Source: Microdon myrmicae (lineage: Eukaryota; Arthropoda; Insecta; Diptera; Syrphidae). From it: a stretch of DNA of 64,000 nucleotides. This document shows positions 11,594 to 22,085 of the stretch, piece by piece. A program made the translations under genes and the position numbers. The stretch lies in NCBI GenBank assembly GCA_963931805.1, contig OZ007501.1:117317718-117381717 (forward strand), in the 5' to 3' direction. Under the pieces are notes generated by a model. It made no database searches. It had not been told where the DNA came from and saw only the letters and a program-made list of their open reading frames with translations. Position 1 is the stretch's first letter. Every line of letters begins with the position of its first letter.

Positions 11594-12160
11594 TGTGGAA
11601 ATCGGTTTTTATAAAGAAAAGGTTAAGGAATACATCCCAAACCGAATGCGCTGCCGCAACTGCCAGATACTTGGTCACACGATTAAAAGGTGTACCAAAG
11701 AAGCAACTTGCGGAACTTGTAATCTCCCACTCCATGATAATGCACCTGAAACTTGTACGCGTGTGATGTGTGCAAACTGCCCCCAACTGCCGAACCTCAC
11801 CCATCTTCATCCATTAAATGCCCTCAATATATAAAAAACAAAGAAATTCTGACAATCAAAACAAGAAATAAATGCAGCTTGTCTGAAGCTAGACGTCTAT
11901 ACAACCTTTCCACACCTCACTCCAGCTTCAATACCGTATCCTACACTGAAATAGCAAAGACAGGTAACAATCTTTCCTTCGATTATGCTGCTCCCCGTGA
12001 AAAGACTAAAATAAACTTAAATCCATCAACAACAGTAAAAAAAATAACCTTTCAAACAGCACCCAAAACCCCAAAAAAAATATTTTACACTCTAACAAAC
12101 CAGCTTCCTCTCGCTTATCCAACATATCAAATTTAAAAACACAAGATAACTGTTCTGCTG
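11594..12160 (+). pseudogene. I-like element, ORF1 second part (zinc knuckles)
   Basis: This continues the gag-like ORF1. A zinc-knuckle block CRNCQILGHTIKRC (residue order C-x2-C-x4-H-x4-C) is followed by further C/H pairs (CGTCNLPLHD, CANC). After a frame change near 11,800 comes a CPQYIKNKEI...EARRLYN stretch, which is typical of the C-terminal end of jockey/I ORF1 proteins. The downstream frame decays. Confidence 0.7.
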
Positions 12161-12714
12161 ATAAGCAAACCTCAAACACTCTGCATTACAAAACATATGA
12201 TACGCATTTAACTCAATCAACTCCCAAAAAAGATATACAAAATAAACAAACCGTTCAATCATCCTCTTCAATAACTCACACAAAAAAAAAAAAAAAAAAA
12301 ACGAACCTGAAAATATGCACGTCTCAGATCCCGAAATAGATCTAACAAATGACGTGACTATCTCTTCTCCAATATCATCTATTACTCATTCTCTCTTACA
12401 ACAAAATACCTATTTCTTACCTTCAAATGGAAACTATGAAAAAGAACCTGACTTATAATCAATTAACCGCAAATGCGCCCACCGCTGATCGTTCGTCGAG
12501 ATGCTTGGACCACGAATATGGTCCAAGCACCTCGACCTCCGGGCAGCGGGGGCGAATTAATTACACCAACATACAACTATCAACCACTTTTCTACCACAA
12601 CAGAAAAACACTGTCGACACTCCTATTAAAAAGGAAAATATACTGAAAGTTCGGCAGTGGAACTTGAAAGGATACCTAAATAACTATGACGAGCTAAACA
12701 TGTTATATAATTAA
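12161..12714 (+). pseudogene. I-like element, ORF1/ORF2 boundary and start of endonuclease
   Basis: Most of this is the low-complexity linker between the ORFs, with an A-run at 12,282-12,300. Near 12,645-12,714 the frame encodes KVRQWNLKGYLNNYDEL, recognisable as the first strand of the APE-type endonuclease (the Q-N-L-G motif). The rest of the endonuclease is missing, and the sequence runs into unrelated DNA at about 12,715. Confidence 0.6.
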
Positions 12715-13385
12715 ACTTCAATTAATTATCCCTCCCCCTTTGAATCATTAACTTCTCGTCATTAACGTCTCGTGCCTTCACGCACATATCCATCCAATTA
12801 CTAATTTCCTATTCCCTTTACAATAGAATCTAATTTAAATAAAAGTAAAACCCATTTAAAATCCCATTCACATTGCAATAGTCATCTTCTTTGTATTAGC
12901 CATAGTCGCCCCCTATTAGCCAATTGCCAATTCCGCCGCTTCCTAGAAATAACTCATGGAAGCGGAACGAAAAAGGACATGTGCCGAAAAGACACGAGAT
13001 ATTCCTTCTTGTTGGTTAAGCAGTCGCCGCGTACGGGTGTGTTTGCTATTTGAAATGTGAAAATAACAAATTGAAATGTGAAATTTAAATAAAATCGAAA
13101 TGGGAATTGAAATGTGAAAATAAAATCAACATTAAGTTAAATAAAATCGTTTTGAACCTATATTCCGTTTATTCGCTTGTGTTGGTGCTAAAATTCGCTC
13201 TTGTGTGCATGTTTAGTGCTAAAGTTCGCTAATTGGGGCAAAGAATATTTAGAACATTTGCATCGTCCTCAATCAGCAGGGAATTGAAGCTGCCTACATC
13301 GAGACTCCCTGTCCTCAATATCATCGTAGCAGACCACGGGGCAAGTTTGGTGTACAATACATAAATAATTAATTGTTAAAGAAAA
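12715..13385. other. Unidentified DNA replacing the endonuclease and early RT
   Basis: No gene was recognised. The AT-rich sequence with repeated GAAATGTGAAA motifs (13,050-13,130) and a JTTCGCT-like duplicated phrase (AAATTCGCTCTTGTG / AAGTTCGCTAATTGG near 13,190-13,230) looks like LTR or leader DNA. It occupies the space where ORF2's endonuclease and reverse-transcriptase N-terminus should be, so it marks an internal replacement or an insertion with deletion. Confidence 0.35.
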
Positions 13386-13918
13386 ATCCTTAACAGATCA
13401 TTGCATTTATGCTGACGACCTTTATGTCCTGAGCAAGTGCAATGACCTTGAAACAACTAAAGTAATGTTCACCCGAGTGATTAAGGAAATATTAGTGTGG
13501 TCTACCACATCTGGTGCTAGACGACTTTCGCTTGAAAAATGTAAAATATTACGTAAATTATCTTGCTCTCAAACACTAACACTAAATATAGGTAATATTA
13601 CCATTAACTCGGTTGATAAGTTAAGTATTCTAGGACTTATTTTTAATAGAAAATACAAATGGAATGATCACATCACAGAATTAAAAAAGAGCCTAGCTGA
13701 CAGTTATCTAGCATGTAAGAAAAGTAGTGCACATATAAACACATTATGTAACATAGTCCGGGCTCTTTTACTTAGTAAAATTGATTACGGTTTATCTATA
13801 TACGGCAGTTGTCCGAAGTCAACGTTAAAAATCATCAAACCAGCCTACCATCATGCGGCCAGGAGTATTAATGCCTTTCCCACCACTCCAATCAAAAACA
13901 TACTGGCTGAAGCAGGTC
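13386..13918 (+). pseudogene. I-like element, ORF2 reverse-transcriptase core
   Basis: The frame contains the RT catalytic box YADDLYVLSK at 13,408-13,437, then thumb-domain residues (for example GLIFNRKYKWNDHI and KIDYGLSIYGS). It runs open to 13,918, where the LTR at 13,919 interrupts it. It resumes at 24,622 in frame once the LTR and one GGTC copy are removed. Confidence 0.75.
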
Positions 13919-14401
13919 TGTGGGGTTTTTCAGGGCCCGAAAAACCACACAACACTTTGGCCCCATATCCCACTACAAATACCTGCAATCAACTTACCCT
14001 CATGAGAGCATTCCCCACCTGAAAACATAAACCCACGGCAAGGATTACTACCTTGCCGTGGCAACAAAACCCTCATCCGAACATGGCTGAGAAGCATTTT
14101 TTCCTAAAAATATATTCGTGTCCCCCGATCGGCACCCATGACCATTCCCAACCATTAGGAAAACTCCCTAGTCCCCTTATCGACATTCATGTCAATCATG
14201 CTCTTAAAAATCTTCCTGTGTTTGCTTTTCCCATGCGATCACCCGATCACGTCAGGCAAATCGATGCCTATACAGCTGCATCCAATTATCTCGAATTGGC
14301 GGCATAAGCAATCCTAATGCATTTGCATTTGCCTGTAAAAACAAAGCCGCATCTGAGCGCTTGCCCATTTAGATCCCATTCCGGTATATACAATATACCC
14401 T
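13919..14401 (+). mobile_element. Solo LTR A of the gypsy group, left half
   Basis: It starts TGTGGGG at 13,919 directly after the target duplication GGTC (13,915-13,918). A perfect terminal hairpin (GGTTTTTC/GAAAAACC) lies at 13,924-13,946, and the conserved CCACGGCAAG...CTTGCCGTGG hairpin lies at 14,033-14,061. It is split at 14,401 by the full-length gypsy and continues at 23,857. The total is about 1.24 kb, with no internal element left. Confidence 0.85.
14398..14401 (+). repeat. Left target-site duplication CCCT of the gypsy element
   Basis: CCCT precedes the left LTR and recurs at 23,857-23,860 after the right LTR. The unoccupied paralogous site at 8969-8986 carries it once. Confidence 0.85.
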
Positions 14402-14659
14402 TGTGGGGCTTTTCAGGGCCCGAAGAGCCATGCATCGCTCGATCCCCACTATTCCAGGCGAACGACTTACCTCTCGGTCGAAATTCAGCAAGGTAGCGTA
14501 ACCTTGCTACGGCATTTACCCCCAGCCAAATCGCCGGAATTATTACGGTTATCCAATCGGATACCTGTTTTGAATATCCGTTAGGCAGCTTACCTATTCT
14601 GTCGGGGTTTTCCTTCCAAACCCCTTTTTCTCCAACACTACCCCTGAAAAATATTAAAT

Positions 14660-14845
14660 CCACGGCAAAGCTTATCACCTTGCCGTGGCATCGAAAACTC
14701 ACCCTCGGGCAGGTATAATTCCCAAAAAACATTAAGTCCAGGGCAAAGCTTATCACCTTGCCGTGGCATCGAAAATTCACCCCCGAGGCGTACATTATTT
14801 CCTAAAAAAGCATAAGTCCACGGCAAAATCATCACATTGCCGTGG
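14660..14845 (+). repeat. Three tandem U3 hairpin units
   Basis: Hairpins with the arms CCACGGCAA and TTGCCGTGG lie at 14,660-14,688, 14,738-14,766 (one mismatch) and 14,818-14,845, each followed by GCATxxGAAAA. Related LTRs in this window carry a single copy (14,033, 35,289 and, inverted, 61,669), so the triplication belongs to this element's U3. Confidence 0.8.
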
Positions 14846-15600
14846 CATTTGAAATCCTATCCTTAGGCATACATTCTATTCTGGGCATCTCGTTCCCATA
14901 GCCTTATGCTATGGAAACAACATCAACAAAGAGTTCCTTGTTGACTCGTTTTATTGTTTGCCCATGGCACTTCTTACATGCGGCTATTTGGTCCCATTGT
15001 TTTGCCACCGCCGACAAGGTTTCGGCCGAGGCAAACCAAACATTTCTCTAATTACCAGCAATCGCTGGTTTCCTATTATCGGTCCCCACATTCAGGGACC
15101 GCAATTAAGCAACGAACTGGATGCAGCCAGAAAATGTTTACTTTCAACATCTGGCAACGGCTGCACCCTATATTCGTTGCAATATTTAAACATCATCAAC
15201 CGAAATGTTGATTTATGGCCTCCCATTAGGATGACCAAATCTTCGGTTTGGGTCTTTCGCACCCCAGATGTTAGTGTTTACATTCATGGAAAATGCATTA
15301 GCGATGTTGGCCTCCATCCACGGTCGCCGAACGATCGTATGCAAGGCATACGCACACATGCATAATGTATGCCTATTTCACCCGGTCCAATCACGATTAA
15401 CTACCTCGAGTTAATCGTGTAACTCCTCCTCTTTTTCAGTTTCTTTGAGGTTCCCTTTTCTTTGATGAGTTCCAATTAGCGAGTCAGATTTTAGCTACCT
15501 AGCGGTTCGGGAGTGTTGATACATCGGTGTCATAATGTTAATAAGTTGTGTCTAGTAATTCTTGAAATGCCTATTCGTGTTCGTACAAAGGTTCGAGATT

Positions 15601-15823
15601 CAAAAATAAAAGATTGTCGTTGAATTTAAGATCTAAAGTGCTACTAAACAGTTTGCAAAAATAAAAGATTGTCGCTGAATTTAAGACCTAAAGTGCTACT
15701 AAACAGTTTGCAAAAATAAAAGATTGTCGTTGAATTTAAGATCTAAAGAGCTACTAAACAGTTTTGCGAAAATAAAAGATTGTCGCTGAATTTAAGACCT
15801 AAAGTGCTACTAAACGGTTCAAA
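15601..15823 (+). repeat. LTR minisatellite, 55 bp x 4 (five copies in the 3' LTR)
   Basis: Units start at 15,601, 15,656, 15,711 and 15,767. Each reads AAAATAAAAGATTGTCG, then TGAATTTAAGA(T/C)CTAAAG, then CTACTAAAC(A/G)GTT. Two unit types alternate (GTTGAA...GATC versus GCTGAA...GACC). The 3' LTR has five units, which accounts for the 57-bp length difference between the LTRs. Confidence 0.9.
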
Positions 15824-16116
15824 AATAAATGTCGTAGTCATAATCAATCATTAAAGTTGTATGTAAGAGTTATTAAGAAAATTAATAAAGTACCAGTAGT
15901 CGTGGAACTGAATAGATGTGGTGGAGAAAAACGATGTTAAATTAAATAGAGTTCATTAACAATAAAGTTCACCGAACCTCCACAGTGTTTTACTTCCGGA
16001 GTTTATTTTCCTCCTTCGGAGAACTTTGTGCGGTTTTTCTGTGTTTTTGGAGAACTATCGGTGGGTGTTGGCTGAATCCGCGCCCGTGCTTGGTGTATAG
16101 CCCAAGCACCCCACAT

Positions 16117-16133
16117 TGGTGACCCGCGACTTT
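16117..16133 (+). other. Primer-binding site of the CsRn1-type element
   Basis: TGGTGACCCGCGACTTT lies one base after the LTR end. The first nine bases match the complement of the 3' end of insect tRNA-Trp (TGGTGACCC), the primer typical of CsRn1-clade elements. The remainder diverges, so the exact primer tRNA is not certain. Confidence 0.7.
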
Positions 16134-17526
16134 AGAACAATCGCGCCTTCTGATCGGAAAATAAAAACTTTTCAGTACAAATTAAATTCGCGCAACCTTC
16201 GAGTTTCGGACTTCAAACGTTGACTTTGATGCTACGCGACATTTTTTTTTTATCGTGTTGTGAAAAAGTGCCGAAAAAGACAATTAAAGGGTACGCCCCA
16301 ACGCCAGCCCAACAACAGCACCTGGCATAACATCACCACCAACTCTACCTCAACTAGTGCAGTGCGAGTGCTCCCAACATCACCGGACTGGACCATACCT
16401 TACCATCAGGAACTCATCCAGGCGTCCACGGATAACCGCAAGTTTTTAAATATTTTTTTTTTTTTTTTTTTATTACTTTCTTCCTTTTTTTTCTGTGTGT
16501 ACAACTCCGCGAGCCCCTTCTGGGCCAAGCAAAAATCAGGAAATTCTTAAAGTTTTCGATTATAGACGTATAAACTTTAATTGTAAAAAAGGAGCCGCTG
16601 GCTAATATAATCTTTAAGACGAGATTGAAAAATCGAAATTTATAAAAGCGAAAAATAAATGTACCTTAAAATTTACACGTTTACACGTAATACAGTTACC
16701 AGGTCAATTAATTAATGTTTAGCAACAAACACCCAACAAGCGATTGATTAACTTAAAACAAACTTATTCACTACTAGTGGTTTCGGTGGTGAAGAATTGT
16801 CATTTTTCTTTTACACTAAACGAAAGTTTAGTAATCAAAAATTACGTAAGAAGAGGAATAATATAGAACAAACAGTAACATATTAAATAATTTTTAACTT
16901 TTGTCCTTTTTTTAATCCCCTTGTATTTTTGATTTTCAAATTGTGTCGAAATAACAACCTTTTAAGGTATTTACAAACCATATATAACTGAAACCAATCA
17001 AGTCACGTTTATTTTATACATCCCTATATTCCTTTCTGGATTAGGATTAACCACATTGTAAACTTCCTGAAATATAAAATACACAAGAAAGATATCCTTT
17101 GTTTCGTCAAGCATCCATAGTCGTGTGTGATAAAGAAACACCACACATACAAATAACCAAATGGTTTAGAAGAGCCACTATCTAAATATAAACACATAAG
17201 AAGTTTTGTTTTGTGAATCATTAGATATAATACAAATTAAGTACAACCCGTTACAATAAAAATCATAACTTTTGTAAACCCCTTCAGGGTGCTAACGACA
17301 ATTTTTAAAATTTTTTTTTTATAAGCACATTTACACCCGCGACTTCAAAGAACTCCACTCGACTTGGCACAATTCTCCTTTGACTCCGCACCTTTGATCG
17401 CTTCCTTTCATCACAATTTGGCCCCTTATCCCCACCTATTCAATTCTTTTGACCCATCGGCCTCCCTTCACCTTTCTTCGCGTCCTCTTACGCTTTTAAC
17501 TTCAGTTTCGCGTCATACAAGCCACA
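16134..17526 (+). other. Untranslated leader of the CsRn1-type element
   Basis: About 1.4 kb lies between the primer site and the gag ATG. It contains T-runs (16,449-16,470, 17,315-17,321) and no long open frame with recognisable content. Some short open frames (16,260-16,550) are composition artefacts. Such a long leader may hold packaging or internal ribosome-entry structure, but that is inference. Confidence 0.6.
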
Positions 17527-18967
17527 ATGGTCAACACGCGAAACGCCACGGCCAAAAAGGCTCAGGAACAATCCGAGCCCCTTGAATTTCACGACGCCTC
17601 CAGCGTCGATTTCCCTGCTGAGCAAGTCAACGCTGACCAAGACTTGCCGGCACAATCTACCCCTCTGGCACCACCCGTTGCCCCCAGTGTCGTGAACCGA
17701 CCCCAACCTACTTCCACCGACACACTCCCGACTGCTTCTAGCGCCCCTGGTACCGGCCCTTTGGTGAATTCCGGCATTTTAATGCCCACAACTTGTGCCG
17801 GTACCTCTCAACAAGCCCATAGGCAACCAGAGTCCCAAGAATTCCACGATGCTTCCAGCCTCGGGAATGGGACTCGTCCTACAAATATAGGGCTTCCCCC
17901 CTTCGATGAGGAGGACCCAGACCTGTGGTTTGCAGTGGCAGACCGCATCTTCCAGGCCTCAGCCTTGCACGACGAACAACTTCGTGCAGTCGAGCTGTTG
18001 AAAGTGCTTGACCGCACTCAGCGACCGCATGTTGCACACATAATAAGGTCGGCCGGCCGCAACCCGTATAGCAACATGCGTGAAGCCCTGCTCGACGCTT
18101 TGGACGAGCCTGGAAGTGTGCGGCAGCAACGCTTAGCCGCTGTAACCAACCTTTCTGGGATGAGACCATCTCTTTTCCTGACCCATTTACGCTCTATAGC
18201 GGGGACCAGGATTGGGGACGACCTAATAAAGCCTTACTTTTTGAGGTGTCTTCCCCAACATGCCCGTTCGGCACTTATAGCCCAACCCAATCAGAGTTTG
18301 GGCTATTTATCCAAAATTGCGGACGCAATTATGGAAAGCTCAGATCAGTATTCTGAGCCTCCTGCGTACCAAGTAGCGGCGGTTTCTCAACACGCCGCCC
18401 GGCCTGCACGGCACCCTCGTCTGCCTTTCTCAGCCCATCAATTGGTCCCAACTCCCCATTCTCCTCAAGCTCAATTGCCTCATAGAAGGCCCGTCTCAAC
18501 CAATTTCCCTCAGGGGAATCCAGAGGCAGGCCCCAACGTTAAGAAATTCGCCCACACAATTAACCCCTGCTGACCTCCGGGCGCTCCAAACCTCACTCCT
18601 CCGCGAGATAACTCAATTGCGCGCGGAGGTGAGGAACAATCCTCGAATCGCCCAGAATCGAGCCATGCCGAGCCGTCCTATTAATCGGCAAAATTTCTCC
18701 CAAAATGCCCCTCAGAGGGCCTATATCCCTCAAATTGCCCCACAGAGGGCCAATCCCACCCAAAATGGCCCTCACCGGGCCAATTCCCAGCGAGCTCCGG
18801 CTCGACCTCCCCGTAACGGCAATGCCAATAGGCAGAATATACCCGATAATGCCGTTACTCTGCCTTGGTGCGCCAATCACCAACGATATGGTGATCGCGC
18901 ATTTAACTGCAAGGCGCCTTGTGGTTGGACGCAACCTTCCACCAACCAAAGGCGCTCTTTAAACTAA
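17527..18967 (+). pseudogene. gag of the CsRn1-type element (one frameshift)
   Basis: It encodes the capsid/nucleocapsid polyprotein that packages element RNA in cytoplasmic particles. Frame 1 runs from ATG 17,527 to a stop at 18,571-18,573. It has a Pro/Ser/Thr-rich N-terminus (residues 1-115), then the capsid-like region starting LPPFDEEDPDLWF. The frame then shifts by one base and continues (LTPADLRALQTSLL...), with R/N/Q-rich repeats of an APQRAN-type unit, to a C-x2-H-x9-C-x3-C motif (CANHQRYGDRAFNCKAPCGW) and a TAA at 18,965-18,967. That zinc motif is characteristic of CsRn1-clade gag. The shift lies between about 18,480 and 18,573. It is either a mutation or an assembly error, since the rest of the element is intact. 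Confidence 0.85.
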
Positions 18968-19002
18968 TTTTGCCGACCGACACCCTCGCGCAATCGGCCG
19001 GC
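18958..19002 (+). promoter_or_regulatory. Programmed -1 ribosomal frameshift signal between gag and pol
   Basis: The slippery heptamer T TTA AAC at 18,958-18,964 is in the gag zero frame and is followed at once by the gag stop TAA. A 7-nt spacer leads to a stem-loop at 18,972-19,002, with arms GCCGACCGA and TCGGCCGGC (8 of 9 paired) and a 13-nt loop. Slipping back one base enters the pol frame directly. Heptamer type, spacing and stem all match known -1 sites. Confidence 0.85.
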
Positions 19003-22000
19003 ACCCATACGATAAGTCGCCTAACCATCCGGGATTCAAAACTGAATATCGCTTTTACTGTCGATACCGGCGCCGATATTTCAGTCCTCCCGCGATCGTT
19101 TGCTCCGCGTAACCGCGTGCCAGCCGCACTTAAATTGTCAGCTGCAAATAATACGCCGATACTTACGTACGGACGTAAAAAGCTGACACTCCAATTGGGT
19201 CTTTGTCGTCCGATCACTTGGCGTTTCGTCATTGCGGACGTAAATGAACCCCTGATAGGTTTCGACCTATTAGGTGCACATAATCTGTTGGTCGATTCGA
19301 CTCATAACAGACTTGTGGCTCCAACCGCACCCCCCTTGCCCATGACGGCATCTCCAGCGGCAACGTCAGGGGCCACAGAGTGCATAGACCCATTTCAGGT
19401 TATGGTACAAGAATTTGTTAGTACGACAATTCCTCTACCTAACCAACGCCGACATAAAGCCACGGTGTTTCATCATATAGAAACACGTGGTCCCCCGGTG
19501 AGCCAGCGTCCACGTCGACTGGCTCCGGAAAAATTACGTGCGGCGCGCGCGGAGTTCGAGCATATGATCGAACTAGGTATCTGCCAACCGTCGGACAGTC
19601 CCTGGGCAAGCCCACTCCACTTAGTGAAGAAACGTTCTGGTGAGTGGCGCCCATGTGGCGATTACAGGCTGTTGAACGCAGCAACTGTCCCGGACAGATA
19701 CCCAATTGCACACCTCTACGATTTTTCGTACAAGTTACGAGGGTGCAATGTCTTCACTACCCTGGATCTCACCAGGGCATACCATCAAATTCCGGTGGCA
19801 CCAGAAGACATCCCCAAGACCGCAGTCATTACACCTTTCGGACTCTTCGAGTTCAAAGTGATGACTTTCGGCCTCAGGAATGCCGCACAGACATTCCAGC
19901 GGTATATCGACACGGCTTTACGAGGTCTTAATTGCTGCCATGCATACCTTGATGACATTCTCATCGCCTCCAAAGACCATGCCGAACATAAGCGCCACTT
20001 ACGTCAGGTCCTAGAGCGCCTCCGTGAATTCGGTCTTGTCATCAACCCAGATAAGTGTCAATACGCCAAGGAGCAAATCACCTATCTGGGTTATGTCGTT
20101 GACAACCAGAGCATTCGCCCACTACCAGACCGTGTGGAGGCCCTCATGAAGTATCCCCGACCTACTAACGTGAGTGAGCTTCGTCGATTTTTGGGCATGC
20201 TTAACTTTTACCGCCCAACACTGAAGAACGCTGCCCAAGTTCAAGCTCCCCTAAATGAGTTTTTAAAAGGAGCCAAGCGCAGCGATAAGCGCCCCATTAA
20301 TTGGACAGAAGACTCTGATAGAGCATTCCAACTGTCCAAAGAACAATTGGCAAATGCCACCTTACTCCGATACCCTCTCGAGGGAGCGGCACTTTCTATC
20401 CAATGCGACGCATCGGATACCGCAATCGGAGCCGTCCTTGAACAGGACATTGAAGGCCGACCGGAACCACTTGGTTTCTTTTCAAGGAAACTGAGTCCCA
20501 CTGAGCGACGTTACAGCGCCTACGACCGTGAATTGCTCGCGATCTACAGCGCTGTTAAGTACTTCCGTCATATGATAGAAGGACGTTCGCTTTCTATTTT
20601 AACAGACCACAAGCCATTGGTCTATGCGTTCCGGAAGAAGTCGGGAAATGCCTCCCCCCGACAAGAGCGTCAATTAGACCTCATTGGGCAATATTCTACG
20701 GAGATCAGGCATATCTCCGGTAAACAGAATGTCACGGCGGACGCCCTTTCACGAATCGATACGATTCACTTGCGTTCCGCCTTGAATAACGCTGATCTTG
20801 CCCTAGCTCAAGAGGAGGACGAACAGCTCAAGTCCCTCCTAACTGCCGATACGGCACTAGAGCTTAAGAAAATTACCCTTCGCGACCCTTTGGGCGAAAT
20901 CTGGTGTGATGTCTCCACTGAAACCGCTAGACCTTACATTCCCGAGAAACTTCGTAAGGGCGTGTTCCAGGTTTACCACAACCCTGCCCACCCCAGCGGC
21001 CGTGCAACAGCCGCTGCTGTCCGTCGCAAATTCATTTGGCCCCGGATGAACAAAGATCTCACCGGTTGGGCCCGTGCTTGTCTCCAGTGCCAGCGCTGCA
21101 AGGTAGCGCGACATAACGTACTGGAGCCAGCGCAATTCAAGCTTCCCACGGCACGCTTCGCCCATGTCCACATAGACATAGTGGGACCGCTTACTCCATC
21201 AAGAGGATTTTCTTATATCCTCACTATGATGGATCGCTGCACGCGATGGCCAGAGGCGACACCTCTCCGGGCAGTTACTGCCGAATCAGTCGCCAAGGCC
21301 TTTTACTCAACTTGGGTCACACGCTTCGGCGTACCAACCACCATAACTTCGGACCGAGGTCCACAATTTGAGGCGACAATTTTTAGGCAGCTAACAAATC
21401 TTCTCGGCTGGCAAAGAAGCCGTACCACCGCCTACCACCCGCAGTCTAATGGGATGATAGAGCGCTGGCACAGATCTCTTAAAGCCTCACTCATGTGTCA
21501 TAATGACACACAATGGTTTGACGCCCTTCCAACCGTCCTCCTCGGCCTGAGGACAAGTATTAAGAAAGACCTGGGTGCTTCGGCAGCAGAGCTTACCTAT
21601 GGTACCAACCTCCTTCTTCCAGGAGAACTTTTCCTGAATGGCGAAACACCGCGTGACCAACTTCGTGAATTGGGAGATCTCCGTGACCTGCTACGTAAGA
21701 TTAGGGCAACCCCTGTAACCAGGAACGGCTCCAAAAAACTTTTCGTCCACCCTGAACTGCACAGCTGCACGCACGTCTTTGTCAGGGTGGATAAGGTCAA
21801 AAAACCCCTCGACCCATCTTATGATGGCCCATTCAAAGTCTTCCGCCGCATCAGTGACCGCGTCTTCGAGATCGACATCAGAGGCAAACGATCCACGGTC
21901 AGCGTCGAAAGGCTTAAGCCCTGTTTTCTGGAAGCTTCCGCTCCAGAACCACCCCCAACTGCTACCACTCCTACACCACCGGCACAACCTCCCCGTACTC

Positions 22001-22041
22001 GCGCTCAAGCGCGCGCCCATAACCAACCAACCACCCCCTAA
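18960..22041 (+). CDS. pol of the CsRn1-type element: protease, RT, RNase H, integrase
   Basis: This is a single uninterrupted frame of about 1,025 codons, entered by -1 frameshifting rather than by its first ATG (18,919, inside gag). Domains in order are: aspartic protease (FTVDTGADISVLPRS, ~19,052); reverse transcriptase with GLRNAAQTFQR and the catalytic YLDDILIA (~19,945); RNase H (QCDASDTAIGAVLE, then the YDRELLAIYSAVKYF and LTDHKPL motifs, ending DALSRI); integrase with an H-H-C-C finger (HPSGRA...CLQCQRC), catalytic HIDIVGPL, TSDRGPQF and HPQSNGMIERWH, and a GPF/Y-like C-terminal module. All catalytic acids are present. Together with recent LTRs this suggests a recently active element. 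The protein copies element RNA into DNA and inserts it. Confidence 0.93.
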
Positions 22042-22072
22042 CCTGCCTTACCTATTTCGTGACTACGTCACT

Positions 22073-22085
22073 GGGGAGGGAGTGA
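22073..22085 (+). other. Polypurine tract of the CsRn1-type element
   Basis: GGGGAGGGAGTGA ends immediately before the 3' LTR at 22,086. This is the expected position for the plus-strand primer, with one pyrimidine interruption. Confidence 0.8.

Larger units (their letters stand above)
14402..16115 (+). repeat. 5' LTR of the CsRn1-type element (1,714 bp)
   Basis: It runs from TGTGGGG to CCCCACA. It contains a terminal hairpin (14,407-14,429), three tandem hairpin units (14,660-14,845), an initiator-like AGTCAGATT (15,482-15,490), a 55-bp minisatellite in four copies (15,601-15,823), an AATAAA near 15,960 and a U5 ending in the CTGAATCCGCGCCCGTG box. A 135-codon open frame at 14,958-15,365 occurs identically in both LTRs and is judged non-genic. 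Confidence 0.92.

Noticed and set aside
14958..15365. A 135-codon open frame, repeated at 22,642-23,049
   Set aside because: It lies in both LTRs, so its duplication reflects LTR identity. It has no recognisable domain.
18545..18600. A second programmed frameshift within gag
   Set aside because: No slippery heptamer and no following structure are seen at the frame change. The related gag relic at 60.5 kb changes frame in the opposite sense, so mutation or sequencing error is likelier.
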